DNA of 28,902 nucleotides, taken from positions 1 through 28,902 of IMG/VR virus record IMGVR_UViG_3300046517_000733, one strand, 5' to 3'. Position 1 is the first letter of the stretch. Each line of letters opens with the position of its first letter. This stretch comes from a virus. Positions 22,527-28,902 of this stretch are shown here, one piece after another. The translations under genes were made by a program, and so were the position numbers. The notes under the pieces were generated by a model, which saw only the letters and a program-made list of their open reading frames with translations, was not told the origin of the DNA and did no database searches.

Positions 22527-23656
22527 TAGTCGGTGATCTCCGGTTCCGGGAGGGGGATGATGAATTTTCCCTTGTACCCTGCACTGCGCAGCTTAGGTAT
22601 CAGGCCGTCACGCAGATGCCAGGACAGCAGCAGGGCGTGCGGCGGCTGGTCGGCGAGCAGCTTCTCCTCATCCACCACCGGGATCGTGGTGCCCGGCATG
22701 ACGGTGCCAATCTTCTCGCTGCCGGTGATCTCGCAGACGCAGTCGATGAACTTTGCGATCCCCGTGTAATGGATCAGCGGCGTGGCACGGGTGGTCGCGC
22801 CGATACCGTAAACAGGCCCGGCGGTAGCGGCTGAATCAAGCATGCCGTATAGCGACCGGGCAACCGCGACTGCACGCAGGCCCAGGGTGCGTCCCTGCCA
22901 TTTGCGGGCCGTCACCCTGAATGACCCACCGTGAATAGGCACCCGCTGGTAGTCCGCGACGCTCAGGTCGTGCATCTCCAGCAGGTAGCTCAGTGACGCG
23001 AGCGAGTAATACCGCAGGTGCTCATGGTAGATCGTGTCGATCTGGAGCCCTTCAGCGACCGATGCCCAGTCGTGGTTCTCAGTCACGAACAGGCCCTGGT
23101 CAGACAGGAGGCTAGTCACGCCGGCGAGAAAACCATGCACGTCTGGCACGTGGGCGAGCACGTTGGCAGCGGTGATCAGCTTCGCAGGCCCATATTGCTT
23201 ATAGAGGGCGTCCGCGAGACCGGGGCTGAAGAACTCCCGCCGGACATCAATCCCGTCGCCCATCTTGCGGGCCTGATTGGTCGGCTCAACCCCCACCAGG
23301 CGCAGGCCGCCCTTGAACATGGCGAAGGCTCTCAGCAGGGTGCCGTCGTTAGCCCCGATGTCCACGACGAGATCCCCGTCGTTCAGCCCTGACAGCAGCC
23401 ACATCGCCAGCTGGGCGAAGTGCTGCCGCAGCGCCCTGGTGTTACCCGAGGCGTATGGATGGGCGGGGGGGAAGACCAGCCGGGGGTCAGCTATGTGGGT
23501 CAGCTGGGCAAGGTGGCAGTTCCTGCATTCCACGAGCCGCAGCGAATACCGGGGGGCGTCGGTGCGCATGTTCTCGGGCAGCGGCACCGACCCCATGTTC
23601 AGCAGGAGGGTCAGCGTCCCGTAGCCGCAGACCTGGCAGGACCGGGCTTCACCCAT
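22526..23656 (-). CDS. sugar C-methyltransferase (NovU/TylCIII/EvaC-like)
   Basis: The 376-residue protein has all three parts of the family: an N-terminal zinc-binding part with C7, C10 and C44, C47 (CQVC, CRNC), a SAM-binding core (DGDLVVDIGANDGTLLRAF), and the characteristic TIYHEHLRYYSLASL (208-222), followed by GGSFRVTARK and a C-terminal domain (VYGIGATTRATPLIHY). Known members add a methyl to C-3 of dTDP-4-keto-6-deoxysugars, making branched sugars. That reaction would need a 4-keto sugar made by the neighbouring SDR enzyme or by the host. It overlaps the epimerase by 8 nt. Confidence 0.88.
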   Translation of the reverse strand: MGEARSCQVCGYGTLTLLLNMGSVPLPENMRTDAPRYSLRLVECRNCHLAQLTHIADPRLVFPPAHPYASGNTRALRQHFAQLAMWLLSGLNDGDLVVDIGANDGTLLRAFAMFKGGLRLVGVEPTNQARKMGDGIDVRREFFSPGLADALYKQYGPAKLITAANVLAHVPDVHGFLAGVTSLLSDQGLFVTENHDWASVAEGLQIDTIYHEHLRYYSLASLSYLLEMHDLSVADYQRVPIHGGSFRVTARKWQGRTLGLRAVAVARSLYGMLDSAATAGPVYGIGATTRATPLIHYTGIAKFIDCVCEITGSEKIGTVMPGTTIPVVDEEKLLADQPPHALLLSWHLRDGLIPKLRSAGYKGKFIIPLPEPEITD

Positions 23657-24605
23657 GAGTCTTGTACCAGTCCACGGTGCGGGCCATGCCGTCGTGGAAA
23701 CCCCACCGGGGGCGGTAACCGCCAGCAGCCTCGGTCTTGGCCATATCCGGGAGCCGGCGCGGCGGTGAGCCTTTCGGCAGCGTGCCCGGCAGGATCTTGA
23801 TCTCCCGGCCGTAGCATTCGGCTACCTTCCGGGCGACGGCGGAGATGGACCGCTCGTCCATCCTGCCCACGTTGTAGATAGCCGGCGAATCGCCAGTGTC
23901 CAGCAGTGAGACGAGCTGGTCGGTGCAGTCTTCGATGTAGCAGAACGCCCGCGTTTCCTGGCCGCTGCCCTGAATGGGGAACTCGATGATTCCCTCTGGC
24001 TGCTCATGCACGAGGCGGTTCATGCGGATGCAGAACTCGGGGATCACGTGCTCGCGGCCCATGTCAGGGCCGTAGATGTTGTGCGGGCGGGCGATGATCA
24101 GCCGGTCGAGCACGCCGGCCCGGTGCCAGGCGTTCGCCATGACCTCGCAGGCGATCTTCCCGCCGCCGTAGGAGTAGCGAGGGTTCAGCGGGTCAGGGAC
24201 CGTCAGCGGGATCGTCTCCGGGGTCGGCACCACCGACGCCACCTGGTATGCCTCCGAGGAGGACATCAGCATTAGGTTGCCGACGCCGTGCTGCTCGCAG
24301 GCATTGAGGATGTTCAGCATCCCCCGGACCGCGACATCGAGCACCTGCCGGGGCTCGGCGTAAAACGTCTGGGTGCCTTGCAGGTAGGCCAGGTGGATGA
24401 CGCAGTCCTGGCCGTGGACAGCCGAATGCACCTTCAATTCCTGGCGGACATCACCGGGAATGAGGGTGATAGGCAGTCCGGCCAGGCGGTCAGCGCGGCC
24501 ACGGGAAAAGTCATCGAGGACGGTCGCATTGTGGCCATCGGCCACCAGGCGCTTGACGAGGGCAGAGCCGATGAAGCCGGCACCACCGGTCACCAGGTAC
24601 TTCAC
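23649..24605 (-). CDS. NAD-dependent epimerase/dehydratase (extended SDR)
   Basis: The 318-residue extended SDR has the NAD motif TGGAGFIGS (6-14), an acidic pair DD at 31-32 for NAD binding, and the catalytic triad Ser-Tyr-Lys with SSSEAY (115-120) and YGGGK (146-150). Later parts include HNIYGPDMGREHVIPEF and PGTLPKGSPPRRL. This is the family of UDP-glucose 4-epimerase, dTDP-glucose 4,6-dehydratase and related enzymes; which one cannot be decided by eye. The GTG at 24605 has AGGAGG 7 nt upstream and is the first gene of the cassette, followed by 8 overlapping genes. A 6-bp inverted repeat surrounds its ribosome binding site. Confidence 0.9.
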   Translation of the reverse strand: MKYLVTGGAGFIGSALVKRLVADGHNATVLDDFSRGRADRLAGLPITLIPGDVRQELKVHSAVHGQDCVIHLAYLQGTQTFYAEPRQVLDVAVRGMLNILNACEQHGVGNLMLMSSSEAYQVASVVPTPETIPLTVPDPLNPRYSYGGGKIACEVMANAWHRAGVLDRLIIARPHNIYGPDMGREHVIPEFCIRMNRLVHEQPEGIIEFPIQGSGQETRAFCYIEDCTDQLVSLLDTGDSPAIYNVGRMDERSISAVARKVAECYGREIKILPGTLPKGSPPRRLPDMAKTEAAGGYRPRWGFHDGMARTVDWYKTHG

Positions 24606-24649
24606 GGGCGGCCTCCTGGGGGCTGGGGACTGCCCGTCAGGTTAGCAGG

Positions 24650-24835
24650 CTAGACCTGCCGCCACGGGGCAGAGTCCGCGAAGTCACCAGTCACATGGCC
24701 ACCCTGAAGACTCGCCGGCCCAGAGTTGTCATCGAGCTTCACCCATGCCGCGACAGGAGCGTCGGAGCACGAGTCCCATGGCTGCCCGTCCACGGATGGA
24801 GTCGAGGTGATGGGCGAGGAGACTGGCTGAGCCAT
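24650..24835 (-). CDS. small head-region protein with W-R-Q-V tail (third copy)
   Basis: The 61-residue protein contains SDAPVAAWVKLDDNSGP and ends VTGDFADSAPWRQV. The end is the shared C-terminal motif of three tandem small proteins. The ATG at 24835 lies 2 nt after the previous stop; a CAGG lies upstream. It may be a head decoration or cement protein or an unrelated small factor. Function unknown. Confidence 0.68.
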   Translation of the reverse strand: MAQPVSSPITSTPSVDGQPWDSCSDAPVAAWVKLDDNSGPASLQGGHVTGDFADSAPWRQV

Positions 24836-24837
24836 CG

Positions 24838-25077
24838 CTATACCTGCTTCCAGAGCCCGTTGTCAGGAAAGTCTTCGCCAGTGCGCCGGCCCGTGTTCAG
24901 GTCCACCGCGCCGGCCTGGATCTTGTCAAACCCGGCCAGGGGAGCCTGGCTCGACGGCTCGTAGTAAGCCTCCTGGTAAGGATTACTGCTGACGTGCGGC
25001 GGCTCGGTGATCGTCCGCAGCGGCGGGATCTCGTGGGCTGGGTTCGCCGCGTCGGGTGGCATCGGCATGGAGGCCAT
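24838..25077 (-). CDS. small head-region protein with W-K-Q-V tail (second copy)
   Basis: The 79-residue Pro-rich protein contains SSNPYQEAYYEPSSQAPLAG and ends RTGEDFPDNGLWKQV, the same type of tail as its neighbours. The ATG at 25077 overlaps the previous stop by one base (TGATG) and has GGAAGGAAG upstream, so I preferred it to the GTG five codons earlier. Probably translated with the other two small genes. Not recognised in a known family. Confidence 0.72.
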   Translation of the reverse strand: MASMPMPPDAANPAHEIPPLRTITEPPHVSSNPYQEAYYEPSSQAPLAGFDKIQAGAVDLNTGRRTGEDFPDNGLWKQV

Positions 25078-25364
25078 CAGACTTCCTTCCACTCGCCGCC
25101 GATGGTGATCGCCTGGAAATTCCCGCCGCCATCATTTCCATGCGAGACGGGAACATGCTGCTGCTCACCGGGATGCACGACAGGGAACTGAGTGCTGTTG
25201 GTGAATTCGGGCAGTGGCAGGTTGTCCATCCGGTCGGGCACCGGGATGATCCCCGCGCTGCCCGGCGCGGACATCGACCACTTGCGGTCATCGGCCGTGG
25301 TGTTGCCCGCACCCATCGAGCTGGGCACAAGGTTCGACATGAGCCTGCCGGTGAGGTCTTCCAT
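25077..25364 (-). CDS. small head-region protein with W-K-E-V tail (first copy)
   Basis: The 95-residue protein opens MEDLTGRLMSNLVPSSMGAG, then PEFTNSTQFPVVHPG and HGNDGGGNFQ, and ends ITIGGEWKEV. The tail matches the motif of the two following small proteins. The ATG at 25364 overlaps the upstream stop by one base. All three follow the capsid gene, where cement or decoration proteins usually lie. Function is inferred from position. Confidence 0.72.
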   Translation of the reverse strand: MEDLTGRLMSNLVPSSMGAGNTTADDRKWSMSAPGSAGIIPVPDRMDNLPLPEFTNSTQFPVVHPGEQQHVPVSHGNDGGGNFQAITIGGEWKEV

Positions 25365-25939
25365 CAGGTGCCCGGCCCGCTGTGCGGCGGGTGCTTGCTG
25401 GTGTGCTCGGTGCCGTTGAGCCGGCCGCCGTACATCACGCTGCCCGCACCGGTCTGGAACTGGCCGCTGCCCGGGATGGGAGTGTTGCCTTCGACGCCGG
25501 GCATGTTCCAGCCGGGGCCGTAGGAGTTGTCGTTGGCCTGCGTCCAGTCGGCTTCACCGGAGATCGAGTCGTGGACGGTGAGCTGCTTGTAGCCGGCACC
25601 GCTCGCCTCGTTCCACGAGCCCGGCTCATCCACGACCTCGTAGATGCCCTTGTAGAAGGTGGGCTTGGAGACAACGATCGTGTCCGGGCCACCCGCCAGG
25701 TCGCGGCCGATGCCCTGCGTGCCGGGTGCCCCGGTGCCGTTGAGGGACACGCCAGTGAAGGTCTCACGGCTGGGGTACTGGCCGGGCTCGTTCGTGTCGC
25801 CCTGGTCCACGTCGCTGGAGGTGGGCGAGCCGCCGGCCGCACCCGAGCCAAAGCTCTGCTCGGGCAGGCCGAAATCACTCCACTCCGTGGTCGGGTACTG
25901 GCCCGGCTGGTTCACAGAGCCGCTGTTGTAAGTTGCCAT
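25364..25939 (-). CDS. glycine/proline-rich head-region protein with PGQYP repeats
   Basis: The 191-residue protein has two copies of N-x-PGQYP (residues 10-16 and 50-56, 40 residues apart), then GAPGTQGIGRDLAGGPDTIV and GIYEVVDEPGSWNEASG, QLTVHDSISGEADWTQ and a polar tail. No transmembrane helix or known domain. The ATG has GGAGG eight bases upstream. It is the first gene after the capsid and its hairpin. It is probably a virion or capsid-associated protein. Function unknown. Confidence 0.75.
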   Translation of the reverse strand: MATYNSGSVNQPGQYPTTEWSDFGLPEQSFGSGAAGGSPTSSDVDQGDTNEPGQYPSRETFTGVSLNGTGAPGTQGIGRDLAGGPDTIVVSKPTFYKGIYEVVDEPGSWNEASGAGYKQLTVHDSISGEADWTQANDNSYGPGWNMPGVEGNTPIPGSGQFQTGAGSVMYGGRLNGTEHTSKHPPHSGPGT

Positions 25940-25961
25940 CCCTCAGCCTCCGCTGTGGTGA

Positions 25962-26004
25962 TGGCCCCCGCCCGCCGGCCCGATGGAAGAGCGGGCGGGG
26001 GCCA
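25962..26004 (-). terminator. perfect 14-bp GC-rich hairpin just after the capsid gene
   Basis: The arms 25962-25975 and 25991-26004 pair perfectly over 14 bp with a 15-base loop, four bases after the capsid stop codon. No T tract follows on the minus strand, which is common for actinobacterial intrinsic terminators. It may be a partial terminator or an RNA-stabilising 3' end that raises capsid expression relative to later genes. Confidence 0.68.
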
Positions 26005-26008
26005 CGTA

Positions 26009-27319
26009 CTAAGTTGCCGGCCCCTGGAAGAGCTTAATCGCGCCGGTCTGGTCAACCAGCGTGCCGTCGCCACGGATCAGGGCGCGGAAGGCGACCAGGT
26101 CCGAGCCGAACAGGAAGTCGTCCGACCGCTCGAAGCGGACCGGGCCGACGATGCGGACGAAGAACTGGCTGAAGTCGCCGAATGCGACCGACTTGCCACC
26201 AGTGACCACAGCTGGCATGAACGGGTCCGCCACCAGTGGCTTGCCGAGCAGAAGGTCAGGCGATCCGAGGACCATCGACGGCTCCCAGATCGGCCGCGAC
26301 TGGCCGTCCAGCAGCAGCCGGAAGCCGCCGACCGCCGCGTCCCTCGCCAGCCAGTAGCAGCTCTTGCTCTGACGGTAGGGAGCGATGACGCTGTACTCCA
26401 GGTTGACCAGGTCGCTGTACTGGGCAGCGCCACCCTTGGCGGTCGTGGTACCGGTGACACCGACCGATGCGGTGGCGATCAGGCCGTTCGGCATCGTGGT
26501 GCCGGTGCCGGTCACCAGGTCGGAACCGAACTTGTTGCCCAGCGCCCGGCCGGACTGCATGGCCAGGTACCCGACAAGGTCCACACCCGAGTCGTCCAGC
26601 AGCTCGCGGGCTACCTGGAGCAGGATGCCGTACTTGAACGCACCCAGGGTGACCAGGCCGAACTGCGGGTCCGACTGGGCGATGTTGCCGGCCTGGGTGG
26701 TCAGCGTCGCCGACGAGTGCGCAGTCGTCTTCGGGATCTGGAGGTTCTCGCCGCCGGCCGTGTTGAGCACGGTCGGGCCGGTCTGGAGAATGCCGCTGAC
26801 CTCGATCAGGTGGGCGATCAGCTGGTCATAGAAGTCGGTCGGGACCAGGTTCTGGCCCGAGCCGGCGTTGGTGGACACCAGGGTCCGGTACTCAGCCTCG
26901 GCCCTGCGGACCTCGGCCAGGTTGACCGGGCCGTAGTTCCAGTTGATCCGGCTGTTGTCCGGGCGGGCCACCTCGTAGGCACCACCGGGAGCGTTACCCC
27001 GGGTGTCGCCGAGCAGGAACTTGCGCAGCTCGGTGTTGAGCAGCTTGATGGCCGGGTCTTTCGCCATCTTCTTGCCCTCAGCGTCGGCGTGCAGGCGGTT
27101 GAACGCCTGGTCGGCCTCGGCGGAACGCTGCTCAGCGTCGAGCGCTGACTTGATGCGGGTGTCGAGGGTGTCCATCTCCTCGTTGAGGACATCCCACTTG
27201 CCCTGCTCTTCTGCGGAAAATGCGCGGTTCTCGGTCGCCGCCGTGTCTGCCAGTGCCTTGCACTGCTCCCAGACGTTGAGGCGGCGGTCCCGAAGGCGCT
27301 TGGTGACCTCGCTGGCCAT
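26009..27319 (-). CDS. HK97-fold major capsid protein
   Basis: The 436-residue protein has an N-terminal helical delta (scaffold-like) region of about 80 residues (VTKRLRDRRLNVWEQCKALA, RAFSAEEQGKWDVLNEEMD), followed by the HK97 capsid fold: NAGSGQNLVPTDFYDQLIAH, GILQTGPTVLNTAGGENLQI, GLVTLGAFKYGILLQVAREL, LDDSGVDLVGYLAMQSGRAL, YWLARDAAVGGFRLLLDG and VVTGGKSVAFGDFSQFFVRI. The capsomers form the icosahedral shell; the delta region is normally removed by the protease encoded next door. The ATG at 27319 has AGGAGG six bases upstream, so expression is probably high. The upstream gap carries a copy of the repeated intergenic element. Confidence 0.94.
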   Translation of the reverse strand: MASEVTKRLRDRRLNVWEQCKALADTAATENRAFSAEEQGKWDVLNEEMDTLDTRIKSALDAEQRSAEADQAFNRLHADAEGKKMAKDPAIKLLNTELRKFLLGDTRGNAPGGAYEVARPDNSRINWNYGPVNLAEVRRAEAEYRTLVSTNAGSGQNLVPTDFYDQLIAHLIEVSGILQTGPTVLNTAGGENLQIPKTTAHSSATLTTQAGNIAQSDPQFGLVTLGAFKYGILLQVARELLDDSGVDLVGYLAMQSGRALGNKFGSDLVTGTGTTMPNGLIATASVGVTGTTTAKGGAAQYSDLVNLEYSVIAPYRQSKSCYWLARDAAVGGFRLLLDGQSRPIWEPSMVLGSPDLLLGKPLVADPFMPAVVTGGKSVAFGDFSQFFVRIVGPVRFERSDDFLFGSDLVAFRALIRGDGTLVDQTGAIKLFQGPAT

Positions 27320-27351
27320 CGGCTCCTCCTGAGCCCGTAGGGATGGTGATC

Positions 27352-27401
27352 CCCGGCGGGCTCCAGCCAGGAGGCGGGGGAATTACCCCGGCCCTGCGGC
27401 C
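27352..27401 (-). promoter_or_regulatory. conserved intergenic element, copy B (upstream of the capsid gene)
   Basis: Within the 121-nt gap 27320-27440. In minus-strand orientation it reads GGCCGCAG (27394-27401), a different hairpin (CCCCGG paired with a GGGG-containing arm, loop at 27380-27385), then the same 20-base block (27352-27371), ending 32 nt before the capsid ATG. Spacing and order match copy A at 14744-14792. Confidence 0.6.
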
Positions 27402-27440
27402 TATCTGGACGGGATGGCCTACTCCGTCCTAGTGGCGATC

Positions 27441-28448
27441 CTACCCCTCTTCATCCCACTGGTCACGCTTGCGCAGCAGGATCTGCGTGAGCGCGGCCGG
27501 GCCGAACAGTCCCTTGCGCGGGCCAGCAGCCGGCAGGGTGGGCCGGTCGCTGCGGACGAAGAACTTGCGCAGGTCGTCGTCAGCGGCGAATGCCCGCACC
27601 TCTTCGACCTCGGCCTGGACGTAGTCGGCGATCGAATACAGCGCCGCGTCGAACGCACGCAGCATCGACGTTGTGTCACCGTAACCTGGGGTCAGCACCG
27701 GGGCCACGTCGATCAGGTCACCTGAATGCAGGGTCCGCAGCGCCAGGCCGTCGCGCCAGTCCCACTCGTCCCCGCCGGGGTGGCAGCGGAACGCGAAGCT
27801 GGAGTACCGGATGTCGCGCCGCTCGACCAGCTCACGGATGTCGGCGCGGGACTCAGGCGGCTTCACCATGTAGTCGAGGCCGATCCGGTCCGGGCTGAGC
27901 CGCAGCGTATCCGCCTCGGTCGTGCCGAGCACCATGTTCGAGTCGTGGTTGTACCGGCAGACGACCCCGGTGGCGTCATCGAGGTTCTTCCAGCCGCGTG
28001 ACTGCACCTCGTTGAAGAACGTCGGCATGACGCGCTCTTTGAACCCGCCGAGGTTCTTCGACTCGCGGGGGATGAACACGGTGGCGTAACCACCGATCCA
28101 CCGGCCCTCGCTGCCCATGTCGCGCATCTCGATCGGCCGGTCCAGGTCGCGGAACTGGCTGGTGATCCGCACCTCGCGCCGCTCGTAGTCATGCGACAGG
28201 CTGGACTCGCCGACGTGGACGCCGAACCGCTTCGCCGCCGCCTTGATCTTGGCCATCGCCTTTTCCCCGAACGGGGATGAGCTGGCGCGGGCGAGGGCGT
28301 TACGGACGTGCGAGGCGTCGTGGACGGGGAAATGCCGCAGCGAGCGGGGCGTGGTCTTCCCCTCGCCGTCTTTGGTGCCTCCCGGCTCAACGTAAGCGAA
28401 GGCACTGTCCGGGAGGTCGTTGGCCTCGGAAGTCGAGATGGCCGCCAT
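27441..28448 (-). CDS. HK97-type prohead protease with N-terminal DUF6582-like region
   Basis: The 335-residue protein has an N-terminal part (about 1-80: LPDSAFAYVEPGGTKDGEG, RHFPVHDASHVRNALARAS) resembling the DUF6582-like segment often found before phage proteases. The protease domain includes GRWIGGYATVFIPRES, VVCRYNHDSNMVLG with catalytic-type H168, and RYSSFAF with the catalytic-type Ser (S217). Prohead proteases mature the capsid by cutting scaffold and capsid delta regions. The C-terminal end (GLFGPAALTQIL) matches a segment in the upstream gene product. The ATG at 28448 lies directly after the previous stop. Followed by the capsid gene, as expected. Confidence 0.9.
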   Translation of the reverse strand: MAAISTSEANDLPDSAFAYVEPGGTKDGEGKTTPRSLRHFPVHDASHVRNALARASSSPFGEKAMAKIKAAAKRFGVHVGESSLSHDYERREVRITSQFRDLDRPIEMRDMGSEGRWIGGYATVFIPRESKNLGGFKERVMPTFFNEVQSRGWKNLDDATGVVCRYNHDSNMVLGTTEADTLRLSPDRIGLDYMVKPPESRADIRELVERRDIRYSSFAFRCHPGGDEWDWRDGLALRTLHSGDLIDVAPVLTPGYGDTTSMLRAFDAALYSIADYVQAEVEEVRAFAADDDLRKFFVRSDRPTLPAAGPRKGLFGPAALTQILLRKRDQWDEEG

Positions 28449-28902
28449 TTAGTGCGCCTTCCCATTCATGGCGGCCCTGGCCGCCGGGACAAAGTTTTCC
28501 GCCTTGCCGTGCAGCAGGGCGAGCGCGGCCGGGCCGAACAGGGGCTGGGCGTCCCTGTGGTCCTCTTCCGTCGTGGACGCGGCCTGCTCCACGACGGGAA
28601 GATCTGCGAACAATGTATCAAGATCTCCGCAGGTTACGGCCTCTGACGCCTTGAGAGATCGCTCATCGAATTCATGGCCCCGCAGCCGGCCCGCCGCCGC
28701 GTGGACGGCGAGCAGTTCGCGGGCATGCTCACGGTCGGTGTCGGAGGCGCGGTATTCGGCCGGCCCGAAATCGGACCGGCGCGGAACCGATGGTGCCATG
28801 CCATCGGTCAGGTGCGGCAGGCCCTCGAACAGCTGCGCCAGCTCACCCGTGGTCCTCGCCGCACTCACAGCGGCGATCTTCTCCTCCACCTGCGCGACGG
28901 TC
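28449..28902 (-). CDS. DUF1707-repeat protein, cut by the window edge
   Basis: The frame is open to the right edge, so the 5' end is missing; the GTG at 28889 is not trustworthy as a start. The first residues before it (TVAQ) continue a DUF1707-like end (VSAARTTGELAQLFEGLPHL), and a full DUF1707-like domain follows (YRASDTDREHARELLAVHAA, RGHEFDERSLKASEAVTCGD, LDTLFADLP), i.e. at least two copies. DUF1707 is a helical domain of unknown function mostly found in Actinobacteria near the N-terminus of membrane or regulatory proteins. The tail contains QPLFGPAALALL. It lies before the protease, where portal or a scaffold gene is expected, so it may be part of a portal-associated protein. Confidence 0.78.
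   Translation of the reverse strand, partial: TVAQVEEKIAAVSAARTTGELAQLFEGLPHLTDGMAPSVPRRSDFGPAEYRASDTDREHARELLAVHAAAGRLRGHEFDERSLKASEAVTCGDLDTLFADLPVVEQAASTTEEDHRDAQPLFGPAALALLHGKAENFVPAARAAMNGKAH

Noticed and set aside
25382-27148. 588-codon plus-strand frame opposite the capsid and its neighbours
   Set aside because: It is antisense to well-supported genes, its composition is Arg/Val/Gly-rich as expected for the complement of high-GC coding sequence, and no motif is visible.
27407-27429. 6-bp inverted repeat (GGACGG / CCGTCC) after the protease stop
   Set aside because: Short stem with an 11-base loop in GC-rich DNA; not distinguishable from chance as a terminator.
1-28902. tRNA, rRNA, integrase or attachment site
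   Set aside because: Nothing with a tRNA-like acceptor and loops or an integrase motif was found by eye, although a tool search (tRNAscan, HMMER) would be needed to exclude it.

Overview
The window looks like the virion-assembly module of a tailed double-stranded DNA phage (Caudoviricetes, HK97-type capsid, long non-contractile or undetermined tail) or prophage of a high-GC Gram-positive (actinobacterial) host. The signs are the high GC content, frequent GTG starts with AGGAGG-type ribosome binding sites, short 1-8 nt gene overlaps, an actinobacterial DUF1707 domain, a DUF1906-type lysin, and several small zinc-ribbon proteins of the kind found in actinophages. Almost everything is on the minus strand and is read from high to low coordinates. 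No tRNA, rRNA, integrase, terminase or portal gene is visible; terminase and portal would be expected just beyond the right edge. All family assignments come from reading motifs, without database searches.

Layout in transcription order (right to left). (1) Head: a DUF1707-repeat protein cut by the window edge, a HK97-type prohead protease, the major capsid protein followed by a perfect 14-bp hairpin, a glycine-rich protein, and three small proteins that end in the same W-K/R-Q/E-V tail. (2) A tightly overlapping sugar cassette (18326-24605): SDR epimerase/dehydratase, C-methyltransferase, cupin, a short UDP-glucose-dehydrogenase-like protein, and four glycosyltransferases. (3) Connector region: a basic-tailed small protein, two small hypotheticals, a predicted virion protein, a TylF-like methyltransferase, and a convergent plus-strand glycosyltransferase-methyltransferase fusion. 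(4) A predicted virion surface protein, then a 1302-residue protein with a glycoside-hydrolase-like (apiosidase/DUF4038-like) domain set among Trp-rich repeats. (5) Neck: an Ig-like plus gp6-like connector, a two-helix membrane protein, and a tail-terminator-like protein. (6) A second glycosyltransferase/methyltransferase pair. (7) Tail: a HTH protein, the tail tube protein, an HNH endonuclease with its own promoter, a DUF1906 lysin, two related chaperone-like proteins flanking a gp10-like protein, and a tape measure protein that runs off the left edge.

The most striking theme is the amount of carbohydrate chemistry inside the structural operon. There are at least five stand-alone glycosyltransferases plus one fused to a methyltransferase, four methyltransferase domains, three nucleotide-sugar-type enzymes and one glycoside-hydrolase-like virion protein. 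The economical inference is that this phage builds and methylates its own glycan and puts it on capsid or tail proteins made from the same transcript, while a hydrolase-bearing fibre handles host surface glycan. Other points of interest are a conserved intergenic element found twice upstream of structural genes, the shared C-terminal tail of three tandem small head proteins, roughly 300-bp repeats with a nine-base G/C homopolymer in the fibre gene, and a probable paralogous pair of chaperones in place of the usual frameshift pair.
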